From: Streptomyces formicae
Lineage (GTDB): Bacteria; Actinomycetota; Actinomycetes; Streptomycetales; Streptomycetaceae
Length of the DNA stretch: 64,000 nt
Direction of reading: 5' to 3'
NCBI RefSeq assembly: GCF_002556545.1
Contig: NZ_CP022685.1
Span: 8,100,001-8,164,000 of the forward strand
Part shown: positions 42,676 to 51,421 of the stretch, piece by piece
Numbering within the stretch: position 1 is the first letter of the stretch
Layout: every line of letters begins with the position of its first letter
The notes under the pieces: generated by a model
Databases searched by the model: none
Told to the model about the DNA's origin: nothing
What the model saw: only the letters and a program-made list of their open reading frames with translations
Translations under genes and position numbers: made by a program

Positions 42676-44560
42676 CCGCGCGGTCGTCGCCGCCGTGCGC
42701 GGGCGGCACCGACAGGCGCGCCGGCGCGTGCTCGCGGGCCAGGTCGTGCACGAAGGCCCCGAGCCGGAACAGGCCGGGGCCGTCCGGGTCGGTCAACGGC
42801 ACATCGGTCAGCGCGTGCGTGTCGCACAGCCGGTTGAGGGCCTGCGCGGTGTCCATGGGCTCACCGCCGAGGCGCAGCCAGGCGTCCATGAAGGTGAAGT
42901 CGGCGCCGAAGTCCAGGAGGTGGATCTGCCGCCAGTCCGCGTCGGTGAGGACGCGGTAGCCGCGGCGCAGGCTCCTGCGCAGGTCCACGTCGCCGACCGT
43001 GAACCAGTCGAGGCCCGCGGACGACTCCACGTGGTCGGCGAACTTGGCCAGCGGCCAGATCCTGCGCGGCGCGATCCTGGCCCCCGCGATGCGCAGCGCG
43101 AGCGGCAGGCCGCCGCAGCACCGCGCGATGCGCCGCGCCGCGTCGGGCTCGGCGTCGACGGCCTCGGGCCCGGCGACGCGGCGGAGCAGCCGCAGCGCCG
43201 CGTCGTCGTCCAGCGGCCGCAGTTCGAGCGCGTCCGAGCCGTCCAGGCCCGCGAGGCGCGAGCAGCTGGTGACCACCGTGGTGACCGGCGGGGCGCTGGG
43301 CAGCAGCGGCCGCACCTGCGTCTCGTGGGCGGCGTTGTCCAGGACCAGGAGCGCGGGCACCCGTGGCGTGAACCGGGCCCGGTAGCGCATCACCAGGCCC
43401 GGCAGGTCATCGGGCAGCGTCGCGGGCGACTCCCCGAGCTGTTGCAGGAGTTCGGCCAGGGCGCGGGCCGGGGGTCTCGGCAGCCCCCGCGCGTCGCTGA
43501 GGTCGACGTGGAAGACCCCGCCCGGATAGTCCTCGGCCGCCGCGTGGGCCGCCGCGACGGCCAGGGTGGACTTGCCGACCCCCGGCGGCCCCGTCACCAC
43601 CGTGACCCGCCACTGGGGCGCGGCCTGTCCGTGCGCCACCACCTCGGGGAACAGGGCGTCCATCTCCTGCTCGCGGCCGGTGAAGTCGGTGAGCCCCGGC
43701 GGCAGTTGTACGGTGCGGGTGACCGGCCCGGGATCGCACGCCGGTGTCGCTCCGGCGACCCGCGCGGGCGGCTCGGCCGCGCTCGGCGCCGGGACGCGGG
43801 GCCCGGCCGCGGGCCCGCCCGCCAGGATCTCCTGCTGCAACTGCCGCAGCACGGCGCCCGGTTCGAGGCCCAGCTCCTGGGAGAACTGGCGGCGCGTCTC
43901 GTCATAGGCGATCAGTGCGTCGTTCTGCCGCCCCACCCCGCACAGGGCCCGCATGTGCTGGGCCCGGAACACCTCGCGGAAGGGGTGCTCGACGACCAGC
44001 GGCTCCACCTCGTCGAGCACCTCGTGGTGCTGGCCGAGCTGGAGCCGGGCGGTGAACCACGCCTCGAGGCCCGAGAGCCGCCGCTCCTCGAGGCGCGCCG
44101 CCTCCGCGTCCAGCGGCGCGACGCCTTCGAGACCGACGAAGGGCCTGCCGCGCCAGAGCGACATGGCCTCGCGGATCAGCCGGTCCACCCGGGGCGCGTC
44201 GCTCTGCGCGGCGGCCCGCCTCGCCAGGTCGATGCCCTGCTCGAAGCGGACCATGTCGATCGCCTGCGGATTGACGGCGAGCCGGTAGCCGGGCCGCTGG
44301 TGCAGGACCTGCGCGCCCGCACCTGCCTCGTCGAACGCCAGGGCGCGGCGCAGGTGGTGGACGTACACCTGGAGGTTCTTGCCCGCGCTGCGCGGCGGGT
44401 CCTCGCTCCACAGCGCGTCGACCAGGCGGTCCACCGGGACCACCGAGTCCGGCCTGCACAGCAGGACCGCGAGGAGCACCTGCTGTTTGAACGGTCCCAG
44501 GGCGAGCTGATCGGACTCCGTGACCGCTGCGAGCGGCCCGAGCACGTTGAACTGCAACAC
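42638..44560 (-). CDS. SARP/AfsR-family regulator with BTAD and NB-ARC-type ATPase domains
   Basis: 640 aa. N-terminal OmpR-like winged helix (LGPFKQQVLLAVLLCRPDSV, LQVYVHHLRRAL), then BTAD (FRAQHMRALCGVGRQNDALIAY with the terminal QLGLEPG-like block), then NTPase: VTGPPGVGKSTLAVAAAHA and LLVLDNAAH. SARPs bind direct heptamer repeats and activate secondary-metabolite operons. GTG 44560 is chosen because GGAAGGA lies 9 nt upstream; ATG 44623 would add 21 residues. It is encoded just after the locus-B peptide on the same strand, behind a hairpin, so it probably belongs to this system. Confidence 0.88.
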   Translation of the reverse strand: MLQFNVLGPLAAVTESDQLALGPFKQQVLLAVLLCRPDSVVPVDRLVDALWSEDPPRSAGKNLQVYVHHLRRALAFDEAGAGAQVLHQRPGYRLAVNPQAIDMVRFEQGIDLARRAAAQSDAPRVDRLIREAMSLWRGRPFVGLEGVAPLDAEAARLEERRLSGLEAWFTARLQLGQHHEVLDEVEPLVVEHPFREVFRAQHMRALCGVGRQNDALIAYDETRRQFSQELGLEPGAVLRQLQQEILAGGPAAGPRVPAPSAAEPPARVAGATPACDPGPVTRTVQLPPGLTDFTGREQEMDALFPEVVAHGQAAPQWRVTVVTGPPGVGKSTLAVAAAHAAAEDYPGGVFHVDLSDARGLPRPPARALAELLQQLGESPATLPDDLPGLVMRYRARFTPRVPALLVLDNAAHETQVRPLLPSAPPVTTVVTSCSRLAGLDGSDALELRPLDDDAALRLLRRVAGPEAVDAEPDAARRIARCCGGLPLALRIAGARIAPRRIWPLAKFADHVESSAGLDWFTVGDVDLRRSLRRGYRVLTDADWRQIHLLDFGADFTFMDAWLRLGGEPMDTAQALNRLCDTHALTDVPLTDPDGPGLFRLGAFVHDLAREHAPARLSVPPAHGGDDRAVSPACAAPRPGR

Positions 44561-44603
44561 CGTCGAATCCTTCCCCGTGGGTGCCTCTCGTGGTCGCGCC
44601 GCA

Positions 44604-44631
44604 GGGCCCAGGCGGAACATCACCTGGGCCC
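44604..44631 (-). terminator. Hairpin between the locus-B precursor and the SARP gene
   Basis: GGGCCCAGG and CCTGGGCCC are perfect 9-bp arms with a 10-nt loop, 48 nt after the precursor stop. Likely terminates or attenuates the highly expressed peptide transcript before the SARP gene. Confidence 0.6.
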
Positions 44632-44678
44632 TCGTGGTGATCAGCCGGCGTGCGGCCGATGGTGCGGGGTGCGCGCCA

Positions 44679-44876
44679 CTACCAGACGAACGCGCCGCTG
44701 AGCGGGCTGTTGCTGTGCGAGACGACGTCCTCGGCCGCGTCGAGGCGCGACTTGATGGAGTTGAGCAGCGCGACCTCTTCCTGGCTGAGGGAGGAGATGG
44801 CGTCGAGCTGCTGCGGGTTGGCGCCCTTGAAGTTGTGACCGGCGGCGGCGAGTTCCTTGAGCGCGTCGTACGACAT
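44679..44876 (-). CDS. 65-residue RiPP-precursor-like peptide, locus B
   Basis: Starts MSYDALKELAAAGHNFKG, contains the amphipathic leader block SSLSQEEVALLNSIKSRL and ends SHSNSPLSGAFVW. Only 65 aa, last in the radical SAM/HDO operon, with AAGGAGAG 8-9 nt before the ATG (very strong). The final ~60 residues match the tail of the locus-A MFS transporter. No Cys, so not a sactipeptide or lanthipeptide. The C-terminal ~12 residues after HS look like the core: SPLSGAFVW here, EPIIGGVLF in locus A. Aromatic or aliphatic residues there are plausible radical SAM targets. Not a family I recognise. Confidence 0.8.
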   Translation of the reverse strand: MSYDALKELAAAGHNFKGANPQQLDAISSLSQEEVALLNSIKSRLDAAEDVVSHSNSPLSGAFVW

Positions 44877-44947
44877 GGTTTCTCTCCTTGGTTGGCTGGT
44901 GATCCGTCGGTCGGCGGATCACCGGAGCGAGGGGGATGGGCGCCCCC

Positions 44948-45646
44948 TCACGCTTGGGTGGTCGCCAGGGCAGGGGCCCGGCGAGAGGCCAGCACCGCGC
45001 GCAGGGCGGTGTCGGCGGCATCCACGGAGTGCAGCGCGCTGAGCCCGACGGCGGTCGCCAGGTCGTGGGTCAGCGGCATTCCGTCGATGGTGCGCAGGAT
45101 TTCGTCACGGTGTTTGACGTCGAGCGCGGCATGGCGCTCGAGGGTGCGGAATCCGCTGCGCGGAAATCCGGTGCGGCGCATCAGTTCGTCGACGAGATGC
45201 GGCGACGGCGGATTTCCTTCGAGGACCGCGATGTGCCCGAGCAGACAGGCCGGGTGGTAATGCCGGATCCAGTAGTACTGCGCGCCGACCAGATTGGCAA
45301 CGGATGCGGCGGGAACCCGGCGCAGCGGTTCCTGAGGATCGTGTCCAAGGGCTTCGAGGTCCTGCCTCAGCCATTCGTCGTGGCCCTGTTCCTCGCGAAT
45401 GTGTCGGGTGAGATAGGTGACGAGAACCTCGGCGGCGGGATCGTCCGCCGCGCGGTTCTCCGCCTCCTCCAACGCGCATTCCATGAGGGGTACCGTCGAA
45501 CGGATCGCGGTGTGCAACATGCAGAGATACTCGGGATAGAGCTCGCGGAGCCGCTGTGAATTCCACAGTTCCTGCGACGTTTCGGCAAGGCGCGGCAGCA
45601 ACAAATCGATTTTGGCGAGAAGCACACGGCTGTGCCGGGTGGTCAT
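44948..45646 (-). CDS. Haem-oxygenase-like diiron enzyme (HDO), locus B
   Basis: 232 aa. HIREEQGHDEWLRQDLEALG and HAALDVKHRDEI carry the presumed iron ligands. Close paralogue of the locus-A HDO along the whole length (RSTVPLM/RASVPLM, YYWIRHYHPACLLGHIAVLEG versus YLWIGRQHPVCLLGYQAVLEG). ATG 45646 with AGGAGA upstream. It lies between the radical SAM genes and the precursor. Expected to oxidise the precursor or a fragment; reaction unknown. Confidence 0.85.
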   Translation of the reverse strand: MTTRHSRVLLAKIDLLLPRLAETSQELWNSQRLRELYPEYLCMLHTAIRSTVPLMECALEEAENRAADDPAAEVLVTYLTRHIREEQGHDEWLRQDLEALGHDPQEPLRRVPAASVANLVGAQYYWIRHYHPACLLGHIAVLEGNPPSPHLVDELMRRTGFPRSGFRTLERHAALDVKHRDEILRTIDGMPLTHDLATAVGLSALHSVDAADTALRAVLASRRAPALATTQA

Positions 45647-45738
45647 GAGGGATCTCCTGTCTCGCGGTGCGCGGAGTCCGTACGGAACGGCCCGGACGGA
45701 GTGTCCCGGGCGGAATTCCGGGGCGCGGGATAACCGGT

Positions 45739-46734
45739 TCAGTCGGTGAGTCCGGCCAGGGCGGCGAGCAGCGCGTCGTGCTGGGCCGCGTCGCCCCCGC
45801 CGGAGCGCCGCTTCGTCATCGTCCAGCACAGGCCGCAGATGGACGAGAACTCACGGTCTGCCAGGTCGCGGTACTGCGGGAGTCCCGTCAGGACGCCGGG
45901 ACCGACCGCGCCGAGGGCACGGAGGAAGTCGTCGTCGTGGAATCCCCTGACGGCCGCCTCGACCTGCGCGCCGTCGGTGGCGTCGCGGCGCAGCGCCGCG
46001 GGGCCCGCACCCATGATCACGGATTCGTTGCAGCAGGCGGTGACCCGGCCGTCGTAGCGGACGACGGTGGCGTCCACGACGTCGCAGGGGCCGAAGTCAC
46101 GCCCGGGAGTGCGCTGTTGCCAGGCGTAGAGCGCGGCGCCCCTGCCGTGCGGCAGGCCGTGGGTGGGGATCAGCTCGGCCCGCCGGGGCCAGTCGGGTCC
46201 CAGCGCCTCGGTGAGCGAGGCGCGGGTGGCGGCCAGGCTGTCCCCCTCGTCGACGCACTGCACGACGATCGGCACGGAGTGCCCCGCGACGACCCGCGCC
46301 GCGTTCACGAACCGCTCCGGGCCCTGCCCGTCCACGTGGTGGGCGTCGGTGCTCAGATAGATCGCGGTGGTCAGCGGCAGCAGCCGGTCGATCCACTCGG
46401 GGGCGCGCGGCGATGCCGCCCAGAAGCCGCTGGTGTAGATGACCACCTGTTTGCCCGCGGCGGCCAGGCGCCGCACGGCGAGCGTCAGTCCGCGCCGCTC
46501 CACGAACGGCTCGCCCCCGGAGATGCCCACCATGGCGAGCTCCGGCATCGCGGCGAGCCGGTCGACCAGGGACTCCAGGAGGTCGAAGTCGGTGATGCGC
46601 GGGCTGTCGGGGCGCGAGTCCACCGAGCAGTGCGCGCAGCCCACGGGACAGCGGTCGGTGAGGAACAGCAGGACGGAGGAGCCGCGTTCGCGGCGGATGT
46701 CGAGGATCTCCTGGTGCGTGGCCGCCGCTTTCAT
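45739..46734 (-). CDS. Second radical SAM/SPASM protein, locus B only
   Basis: 331 aa. CPVGCAHC (Cys29, 33, 36) is the radical SAM motif, MVGISGGEPFVERRG the GGEP strand. Auxiliary cysteines: FGPCDVVD, VTACCNESV and SSICGLCWTM. It is more distant from the other two radical SAM proteins and has no counterpart in locus A. ATG 46734 overlaps the stop of the upstream radical SAM gene (ATGA). The two may form a heteromeric maturase or carry out successive steps. Confidence 0.86.
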   Translation of the reverse strand: MKAAATHQEILDIRRERGSSVLLFLTDRCPVGCAHCSVDSRPDSPRITDFDLLESLVDRLAAMPELAMVGISGGEPFVERRGLTLAVRRLAAAGKQVVIYTSGFWAASPRAPEWIDRLLPLTTAIYLSTDAHHVDGQGPERFVNAARVVAGHSVPIVVQCVDEGDSLAATRASLTEALGPDWPRRAELIPTHGLPHGRGAALYAWQQRTPGRDFGPCDVVDATVVRYDGRVTACCNESVIMGAGPAALRRDATDGAQVEAAVRGFHDDDFLRALGAVGPGVLTGLPQYRDLADREFSSICGLCWTMTKRRSGGGDAAQHDALLAALAGLTD

Positions 46735-47903
46735 GGCGTGCTCCCCGCAGTGCTTCCCGCGGTTCCCACGGCGCTCCGCGCCGTGCCACCCGCGCCCCAC
46801 CGGCTGCCGACGCCCGCGGGTTCGGTTCCGCTGAGCCCGAGCGTGATCAGCTCGGCGTACTCGGTGATCCCGTACTGCTGGGCGAAGGAGACCGCGCCCG
46901 CCTCGACGAGCAGCTCCTCGGTGCGCTCCTCCACCAGGCGCGTGGTGGGTTCGACGGAGAGGCGGCGTACGCCCGCGGGCACGGCCGGGTCCTTGGAGAG
47001 CACCCAGCAGGTCTGGCAGTAGCCCTCGGTGCCGCAGCCGCCGGCCGAGCCGTGCCGCTCCATGAGGTACTCGGGCCCGGTGGCGCGGATGGCGCGCACC
47101 ATCGGGCTGCCGATCGCGCGCTCCCTGATGGTGGGCCAGTCGTCCTTGGCGATGTGGCCGAGGTAGAGGTGGGCGGGCAGCGGCACCTTGCCGTCCATCA
47201 CGTCCTGGTTGCCGCACGCGGTCACCTGGCCGTTGAAGCCGATGACCGGCCAGGCGGAGACGGCACAGGGTGCCGGGGAGATCTCGCCCTGCGGCAGCGG
47301 TGCCTGCTTGAGCCAGGCGTCCGCGCGGCCGTGCGGGCTGACCGGGGCCACCAGCATGGGGACCTGGTCGTCGAAGACCCTGCGGACCTCGGCGGTCAGA
47401 TCGGCCAGATAGGGGTCGCCGGGGCCCGTGCCCGTCAGCTGGAGACTGACGTTCTTGCCCTCGGCCATGAGTTCTTTCAGGACACGGAAGACGGCCGCCC
47501 GGGGGACCTCCTCCTCGTGGAAGACGTCCAGGCTCGCGGAGAAGTGGTCCACGGCGTCGATCGCCCGCTTGACCGCCGGGGGAATGCGCCCGCCGTGCTG
47601 CGCGAAGTAGAGCCCCGACAGGACGTGGGTGCGGGCGCCGACGGAGCGCGAGAGTTCCGCGATGTCCTGGACGAGACGCGGCCGCAGAAGCGCCTCGCCG
47701 CCCGACATGAGGACGAATTCAGGCCGGTTCTCCGCGGTGAAGGTCTCGGCGAATCCCCGGAAGAGCTGCTCGGGATACTCCTCGCTGTCAAGCAGGGAAC
47801 TGGTCGAGCAGTGCTTGCAGTGGAGAGGGCACCTGCGGGTGATCCCGAAGAACACCGCTGCCGCGGGCACCGGGCGATATCGCAAGATCTCCATGAGGTG
47901 CAC
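46731..47903 (-). CDS. Radical SAM/SPASM peptide-maturase-like protein, locus B (paralogue of the locus-A enzyme)
   Basis: 390 aa. CPLHCKHC (Cys25, 29, 32) at the same positions as in the locus-A enzyme; LMSGGEALLRPRLVQDI, ASLDVFHEEEVPRA, TACGNQDVMDGK and CGTEGYCQTCW follow the paralogue closely. SPASM cysteines present. The C terminus has an Ala/Gly/Ser/Thr-rich extension absent from locus A. GTG 47903 with GGAGGGGG ~6 nt upstream; ATG 47894 is also possible. First gene of the locus-B operon. Confidence 0.88.
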   Translation of the reverse strand: MHLMEILRYRPVPAAAVFFGITRRCPLHCKHCSTSSLLDSEEYPEQLFRGFAETFTAENRPEFVLMSGGEALLRPRLVQDIAELSRSVGARTHVLSGLYFAQHGGRIPPAVKRAIDAVDHFSASLDVFHEEEVPRAAVFRVLKELMAEGKNVSLQLTGTGPGDPYLADLTAEVRRVFDDQVPMLVAPVSPHGRADAWLKQAPLPQGEISPAPCAVSAWPVIGFNGQVTACGNQDVMDGKVPLPAHLYLGHIAKDDWPTIRERAIGSPMVRAIRATGPEYLMERHGSAGGCGTEGYCQTCWVLSKDPAVPAGVRRLSVEPTTRLVEERTEELLVEAGAVSFAQQYGITEYAELITLGLSGTEPAGVGSRWGAGGTARSAVGTAGSTAGSTP

Positions 47904-47939
47904 CGGAATCCCCCTCCGTAGACATGTTCTGCGGCTTCC

Positions 47940-47965
47940 GTTCCCGCGCTTTGGTTCCTGCGCTT
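47940..47965. promoter_or_regulatory. Two 12-bp direct repeats upstream of the locus-B operon
   Basis: GTTCCCGCGCTT (47940-47951) and GTTCCTGCGCTT (47954-47965), one mismatch, 14-bp period, 37-62 bp before the GTG. GCTTCCG also recurs at 47934 and 47962. Possible activator or repressor site; the 14-bp period does not match the 11-bp SARP spacing. Confidence 0.4.
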
Positions 47966-48020
47966 CCGTGGGGAACTGGTTCGAGTATGAAGTCCCGTAC
48001 TTACGTTCGTCTTTGAAGTT

Positions 48021-48051
48021 GGTTGAGAACCGGTTCTACCGGTTCCCAACC
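48021..48051. promoter_or_regulatory. 13-bp-arm palindrome between the ABC exporter and the locus-B operon
   Basis: GGTTGAGAACCGG (48021-48033), 5-nt loop, CCGGTTCCCAACC (48039-48051), one mismatch. It starts 7 nt after the minus-strand permease stop, so it may be the exporter terminator. It also lies ~120 bp upstream of the locus-B start, so it may be an operator. Which applies cannot be decided from sequence. Confidence 0.55.
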
Positions 48052-48058
48052 ACCCTAT

Positions 48059-50626
48059 TCAGACGGAAGGAAGCACCCCGTCGGGACGATTGCGCAGCGC
48101 GAGCGCGGCAGGCAGAGCGGTCGAAATCAGCGCCAATGCGGCAACTCCCGCGATGATGAGCGAGTAGCCGAGCGGTGGAATGCTGAAATCGGTGGAACCG
48201 GTCAACGCGCCGTTCGCCCCCGCGAGCCCCGTGACGGCGATGGCCGTGCCCGTCGCGGCCCCGATCAGTACCGCGATGAGCGTCTCCAGATAGAGCATTC
48301 CTGTGATGTGCCTGCGACCCGCGCCGAGCAGCCGCAACAGCGATACCTCCTTGGCCCGTTCGGCCGTGCCCATCAGCAGACCGTTGATCATCGAGACCGC
48401 GGTGAAGAGCACCAGGACGGAGAGCACGAGATAGGTGCCCGTGGTGTTCTGCGCCAGCGAGGTGCGCAGGCCGTGCGCGTACGCGTCGACGTCGGTCACC
48501 TCGACCGTGGGATGGTCCTTCACCAGCGCGGCCGCGGCGGCCCGCAGCTTCTCGTCCTGGCCCGGCGCGGCGCGCACGAGCACCGAGTCGTTGAGCTTCT
48601 CGTGCAGGTGCGGGCCCAGATAGCGCTCGGACAGCAGGATGTCGCCGAGGCCGAGCGGCCGGTCGAAGACGGCGCCCACGGTCAGCTTCACCTGTGTGCC
48701 GTCGCCGAGCCAGGCCGCGAACCGGTCGCCGACGTCGAAGCCGCGCTGCTTGGCGTACGTACGGCTGACGGCCGCGGTGCCGTCGCGCTCCAGGCTCTTC
48801 AACGAGCCCTCGCGCAGCCCGAGATCCATCACCTTGCCCGCCGCCGCGGGGTCGAGCGCCTGCGCGCCGAGCACGTCGGGCGTGCCGAGGACGTCCGAGA
48901 TGACCGTGGTGGACCGGGTCGCCGCGACGGCCGCGACCCCGTCGAGACCGCGCGCCGCCTCGGCGACGTCGGCGGGCAGCCCCGGCGAGTCCTGCGGGAG
49001 CAGGACCAGATCGGCCTGGGTGCGCCGGTCGGTCTGCTCCGCGGTGATGCGGTTGAGCGAACCGGTGACGAGCAGCACCGTGCAGGCCATCGCCACGGTC
49101 AGCATCAGGGCCGACGCCATCGACGCCACCCGGCGTACCGAGAAGCGGGAGTTGGCGTGCGCCAGCCAGCCCGTGACGCCGCCGACCGCCGAGACGAGCG
49201 CGCCGAGCGGCGGTTCGAGCACCCGGGCGAGCAGCGGTCCCAGGAGCGCGGCCGCCCCCATCAGGAGCAGCACGATCAGATACTGGAAGGCCACCCCGAC
49301 CTCGCCGCCGATGTGCTGCGTGGCGAAGAACAGCGCGATGCCGCCGCCCAGCGGAAGCAGCGCGAGCAGCACCCGCGTGACGGTCACGGGACGGCGCGGC
49401 GACACCGCTTCCTGGAGCGCGTCGGCCGGCCTGATGCGGGAGATCCGGCCCGCCGCCGCGAGCGCGGCGAGCAGGGCGAGCAGCAGCGTCGCGCCCCCGG
49501 CGAGGAGGAACGGCAGCGGCCCGAGGACCAGTTCGTAGGCGTCGGGTGCCGTGCCCCGGTCGCGCAGCCGGTCCAGGATCAGCCCGGACAGCGGCACGGA
49601 GAGCAGGAACCCGGGCAGCAGACCGGCGGCGGACGCGAGCAGCGTCTCGGCCGCGACCATCCGCCTGACCTGCCAGGATGTCGCGCCGACCGCCCTGAGC
49701 AGGGCGATCTCCTGGGTGCGCTGGAGCACGCCGAGCGCGATGGTGCCGCCGAGCACGAACACCGCGAGGAAGCCGCCGATGCCCGCCATCGGGCCGAACA
49801 GCAGCGTCGTCGAGGCGAGTTGCTCGGTGGTTCCCGGCGCCCCGGCCTTGGCGCGCTCGTCGCCGCTCAGGACGTCCAGATGCGGTACGTCGAGTGCCTC
49901 GCGCACTCGTTGCCCCACCGCGTCGGCGCCGTCGCCCTTGCTGAACACACCGGCGAAGGCGGCCGCGCCCTTGGCCCCCGAGAGCCGCTCGGCGGTGGCT
50001 GAGGAGAAGAACAGCGAGGACTGGTCGGGGAGTTCGGCACGGCCGTCCGGCCTGGCGATGCCCGAGACGCGGTAGGTGGCCGCGCCCCCGGCGGTCACCA
50101 CCCGCACCTGCCCGCCGACCTTGTGGTGCCCGCGCGCCGCCGTGCCCGCGTCGAGCACCACCTCGTCGGCGGCCCCCGGCGCCTTGCCCGACGCCAGCGC
50201 GAACGGTGTCAGGGCGGCCGCCCGCCACGCGTGCCCCTCGGTCACGCCGTCGTCGGGGGCGGCCTGCGCGGTGCCGTCCGCCGCGATGGCCTGCGCGTAG
50301 AACGGCGTGTCCGTCACCACCCGTGCCACGCCGGGGACTTGGCGCAACGTGGCGACCTGCGCGGCGGTCAGCCGGGGCGGCTGGTCGAGCGGATAGCTCT
50401 CGTTGTCGACGTTCTGCCCCGAGCCCGTGCGGATCACCACGTCGGGGTCGAGCCGCACCACCGCGGTGGTGGCGCCGAACCGGTCCGCCGACGGCACCGC
50501 CCGCAGCCCCGACTCGACGAGGATCCCGCAGGCCGCGATGAGCATCGCGGCCATCGCGGCGGCACAGAGCGCGCCGACGAATCCGTACCGGTGCTGGCGG
50601 ATGCCCGTCACCGCGAGCCTGAGCAC
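48059..50626 (-). CDS. FtsX-like ABC transporter permease (MacB-type), last gene of the exporter operon
   Basis: 855 aa. One N-terminal membrane helix, a ~230-residue extracytoplasmic domain, then two FtsX blocks of three helices each (GVLQRTQEIALLRAVGATSWQVRRM and MGTAERAKEVSLLRLLGAGRRHITGM are the coupling-helix regions). The GTG start is one base after the ATPase stop, so they are coupled. Such MacB-type permeases export peptides, toxins or lipids. Next to a peptide operon, peptide export or self-protection is the likeliest role. Confidence 0.87.
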   Translation of the reverse strand: MLRLAVTGIRQHRYGFVGALCAAAMAAMLIAACGILVESGLRAVPSADRFGATTAVVRLDPDVVIRTGSGQNVDNESYPLDQPPRLTAAQVATLRQVPGVARVVTDTPFYAQAIAADGTAQAAPDDGVTEGHAWRAAALTPFALASGKAPGAADEVVLDAGTAARGHHKVGGQVRVVTAGGAATYRVSGIARPDGRAELPDQSSLFFSSATAERLSGAKGAAAFAGVFSKGDGADAVGQRVREALDVPHLDVLSGDERAKAGAPGTTEQLASTTLLFGPMAGIGGFLAVFVLGGTIALGVLQRTQEIALLRAVGATSWQVRRMVAAETLLASAAGLLPGFLLSVPLSGLILDRLRDRGTAPDAYELVLGPLPFLLAGGATLLLALLAALAAAGRISRIRPADALQEAVSPRRPVTVTRVLLALLPLGGGIALFFATQHIGGEVGVAFQYLIVLLLMGAAALLGPLLARVLEPPLGALVSAVGGVTGWLAHANSRFSVRRVASMASALMLTVAMACTVLLVTGSLNRITAEQTDRRTQADLVLLPQDSPGLPADVAEAARGLDGVAAVAATRSTTVISDVLGTPDVLGAQALDPAAAGKVMDLGLREGSLKSLERDGTAAVSRTYAKQRGFDVGDRFAAWLGDGTQVKLTVGAVFDRPLGLGDILLSERYLGPHLHEKLNDSVLVRAAPGQDEKLRAAAAALVKDHPTVEVTDVDAYAHGLRTSLAQNTTGTYLVLSVLVLFTAVSMINGLLMGTAERAKEVSLLRLLGAGRRHITGMLYLETLIAVLIGAATGTAIAVTGLAGANGALTGSTDFSIPPLGYSLIIAGVAALALISTALPAALALRNRPDGVLPSV

Positions 50627-50627
50627 C

Positions 50628-51395
50628 TCAGGCCCCCAGCCGGGACATGCGCTCGGAGACCCGCTGCGCGCTCGGCCGGTCCATGGCGTCGACGATCACG
50701 CCGTCGGCGAGGAAGAGCACCTGGTCCGCGTAGGACGCCGCCCCCGGGTCGTGCGTGACCATCACCAGGGTCTGCCCCGTCGTGTCGACGACCTCGCGCA
50801 GCAGGCGGAGGACGTCCTGCCCCGAGCTCAGGTCGAGCGCCCCCGTCGGCTCGTCGGCGAAGATCACCTCGGGCCTCGTGACCAGGGCGCGGGCCACCGC
50901 GACGCGCTGCTGCTGGCCGCCGGAGAGCTCGGCGGGCCGGTGCCGTAACCGGTCGGTCAGGCCGGTGCGCGTGATCACGTCCCGCATCCAGTCGCGGTCG
51001 GGCCGCCGCCCCGCGAGCCGGAACGGCAGCAGGATGTTCTCCCGCGCGGTCAGCGAGGGCACCAGGTTGAAGGACTGGAAGACGAACCCGATCCGCTCCC
51101 TGCGCAGGATCGTCAGCTTGCGCTCCCGCATCTTGCTGATGTCGGTATCCCCGAGGAACACCTCGCCGGAGCTCGGCCTGTCGAGTCCGGCCGCGCACCG
51201 CAGGAGCGTGCTCTTGCCGGAGCCGGAGGGGCCCATCACCGAGGTGAAGGACCCGGCCGGCAGCGCCACGGACACCGCGCGCAGCGCGTGCACCGCGCCG
51301 TTGCCGTGGCCGTAGGTCCGCGTCACGTTGTTCAGGCGCAGGGCGGAGCGCGTCAGCGGCGCGGACCGGCGTGCCTCCTGATCGGGCAGGGTCAT
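50628..51395 (-). CDS. ABC transporter ATP-binding protein (MacB/LolD type)
   Basis: 255 aa. Walker A MGPSGSGKSTLL, Q-loop FVFQSFNLVPSLTARENI, signature LSGGQQQRVAVARAL, Walker B VIFADEPTGALD, H-loop VTHD: complete and presumably active. Sits between two FtsX-type permeases and probably powers both as a heteromer. ATG 51395 has GGAGG 9 nt upstream; an in-frame start at 51425 is less well supported. Confidence 0.92.
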   Translation of the reverse strand: MTLPDQEARRSAPLTRSALRLNNVTRTYGHGNGAVHALRAVSVALPAGSFTSVMGPSGSGKSTLLRCAAGLDRPSSGEVFLGDTDISKMRERKLTILRRERIGFVFQSFNLVPSLTARENILLPFRLAGRRPDRDWMRDVITRTGLTDRLRHRPAELSGGQQQRVAVARALVTRPEVIFADEPTGALDLSSGQDVLRLLREVVDTTGQTLVMVTHDPGAASYADQVLFLADGVIVDAMDRPSAQRVSERMSRLGA

Positions 51396-51421
51396 GGGGT
51401 TTTCCTCCGGTGTCGGTACGG

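Noticed and set aside
44641..45021. Alternative minus-strand frame of 126 codons over the precursor and HDO 3' end
   Set aside because: Overlaps the precursor in another frame, lacks a proper ribosome site and has shadow-like composition.
48021..48051. Calling the palindrome purely a terminator
   Set aside because: No U-run, and it equally fits an operator in front of locus B; left as undecided.
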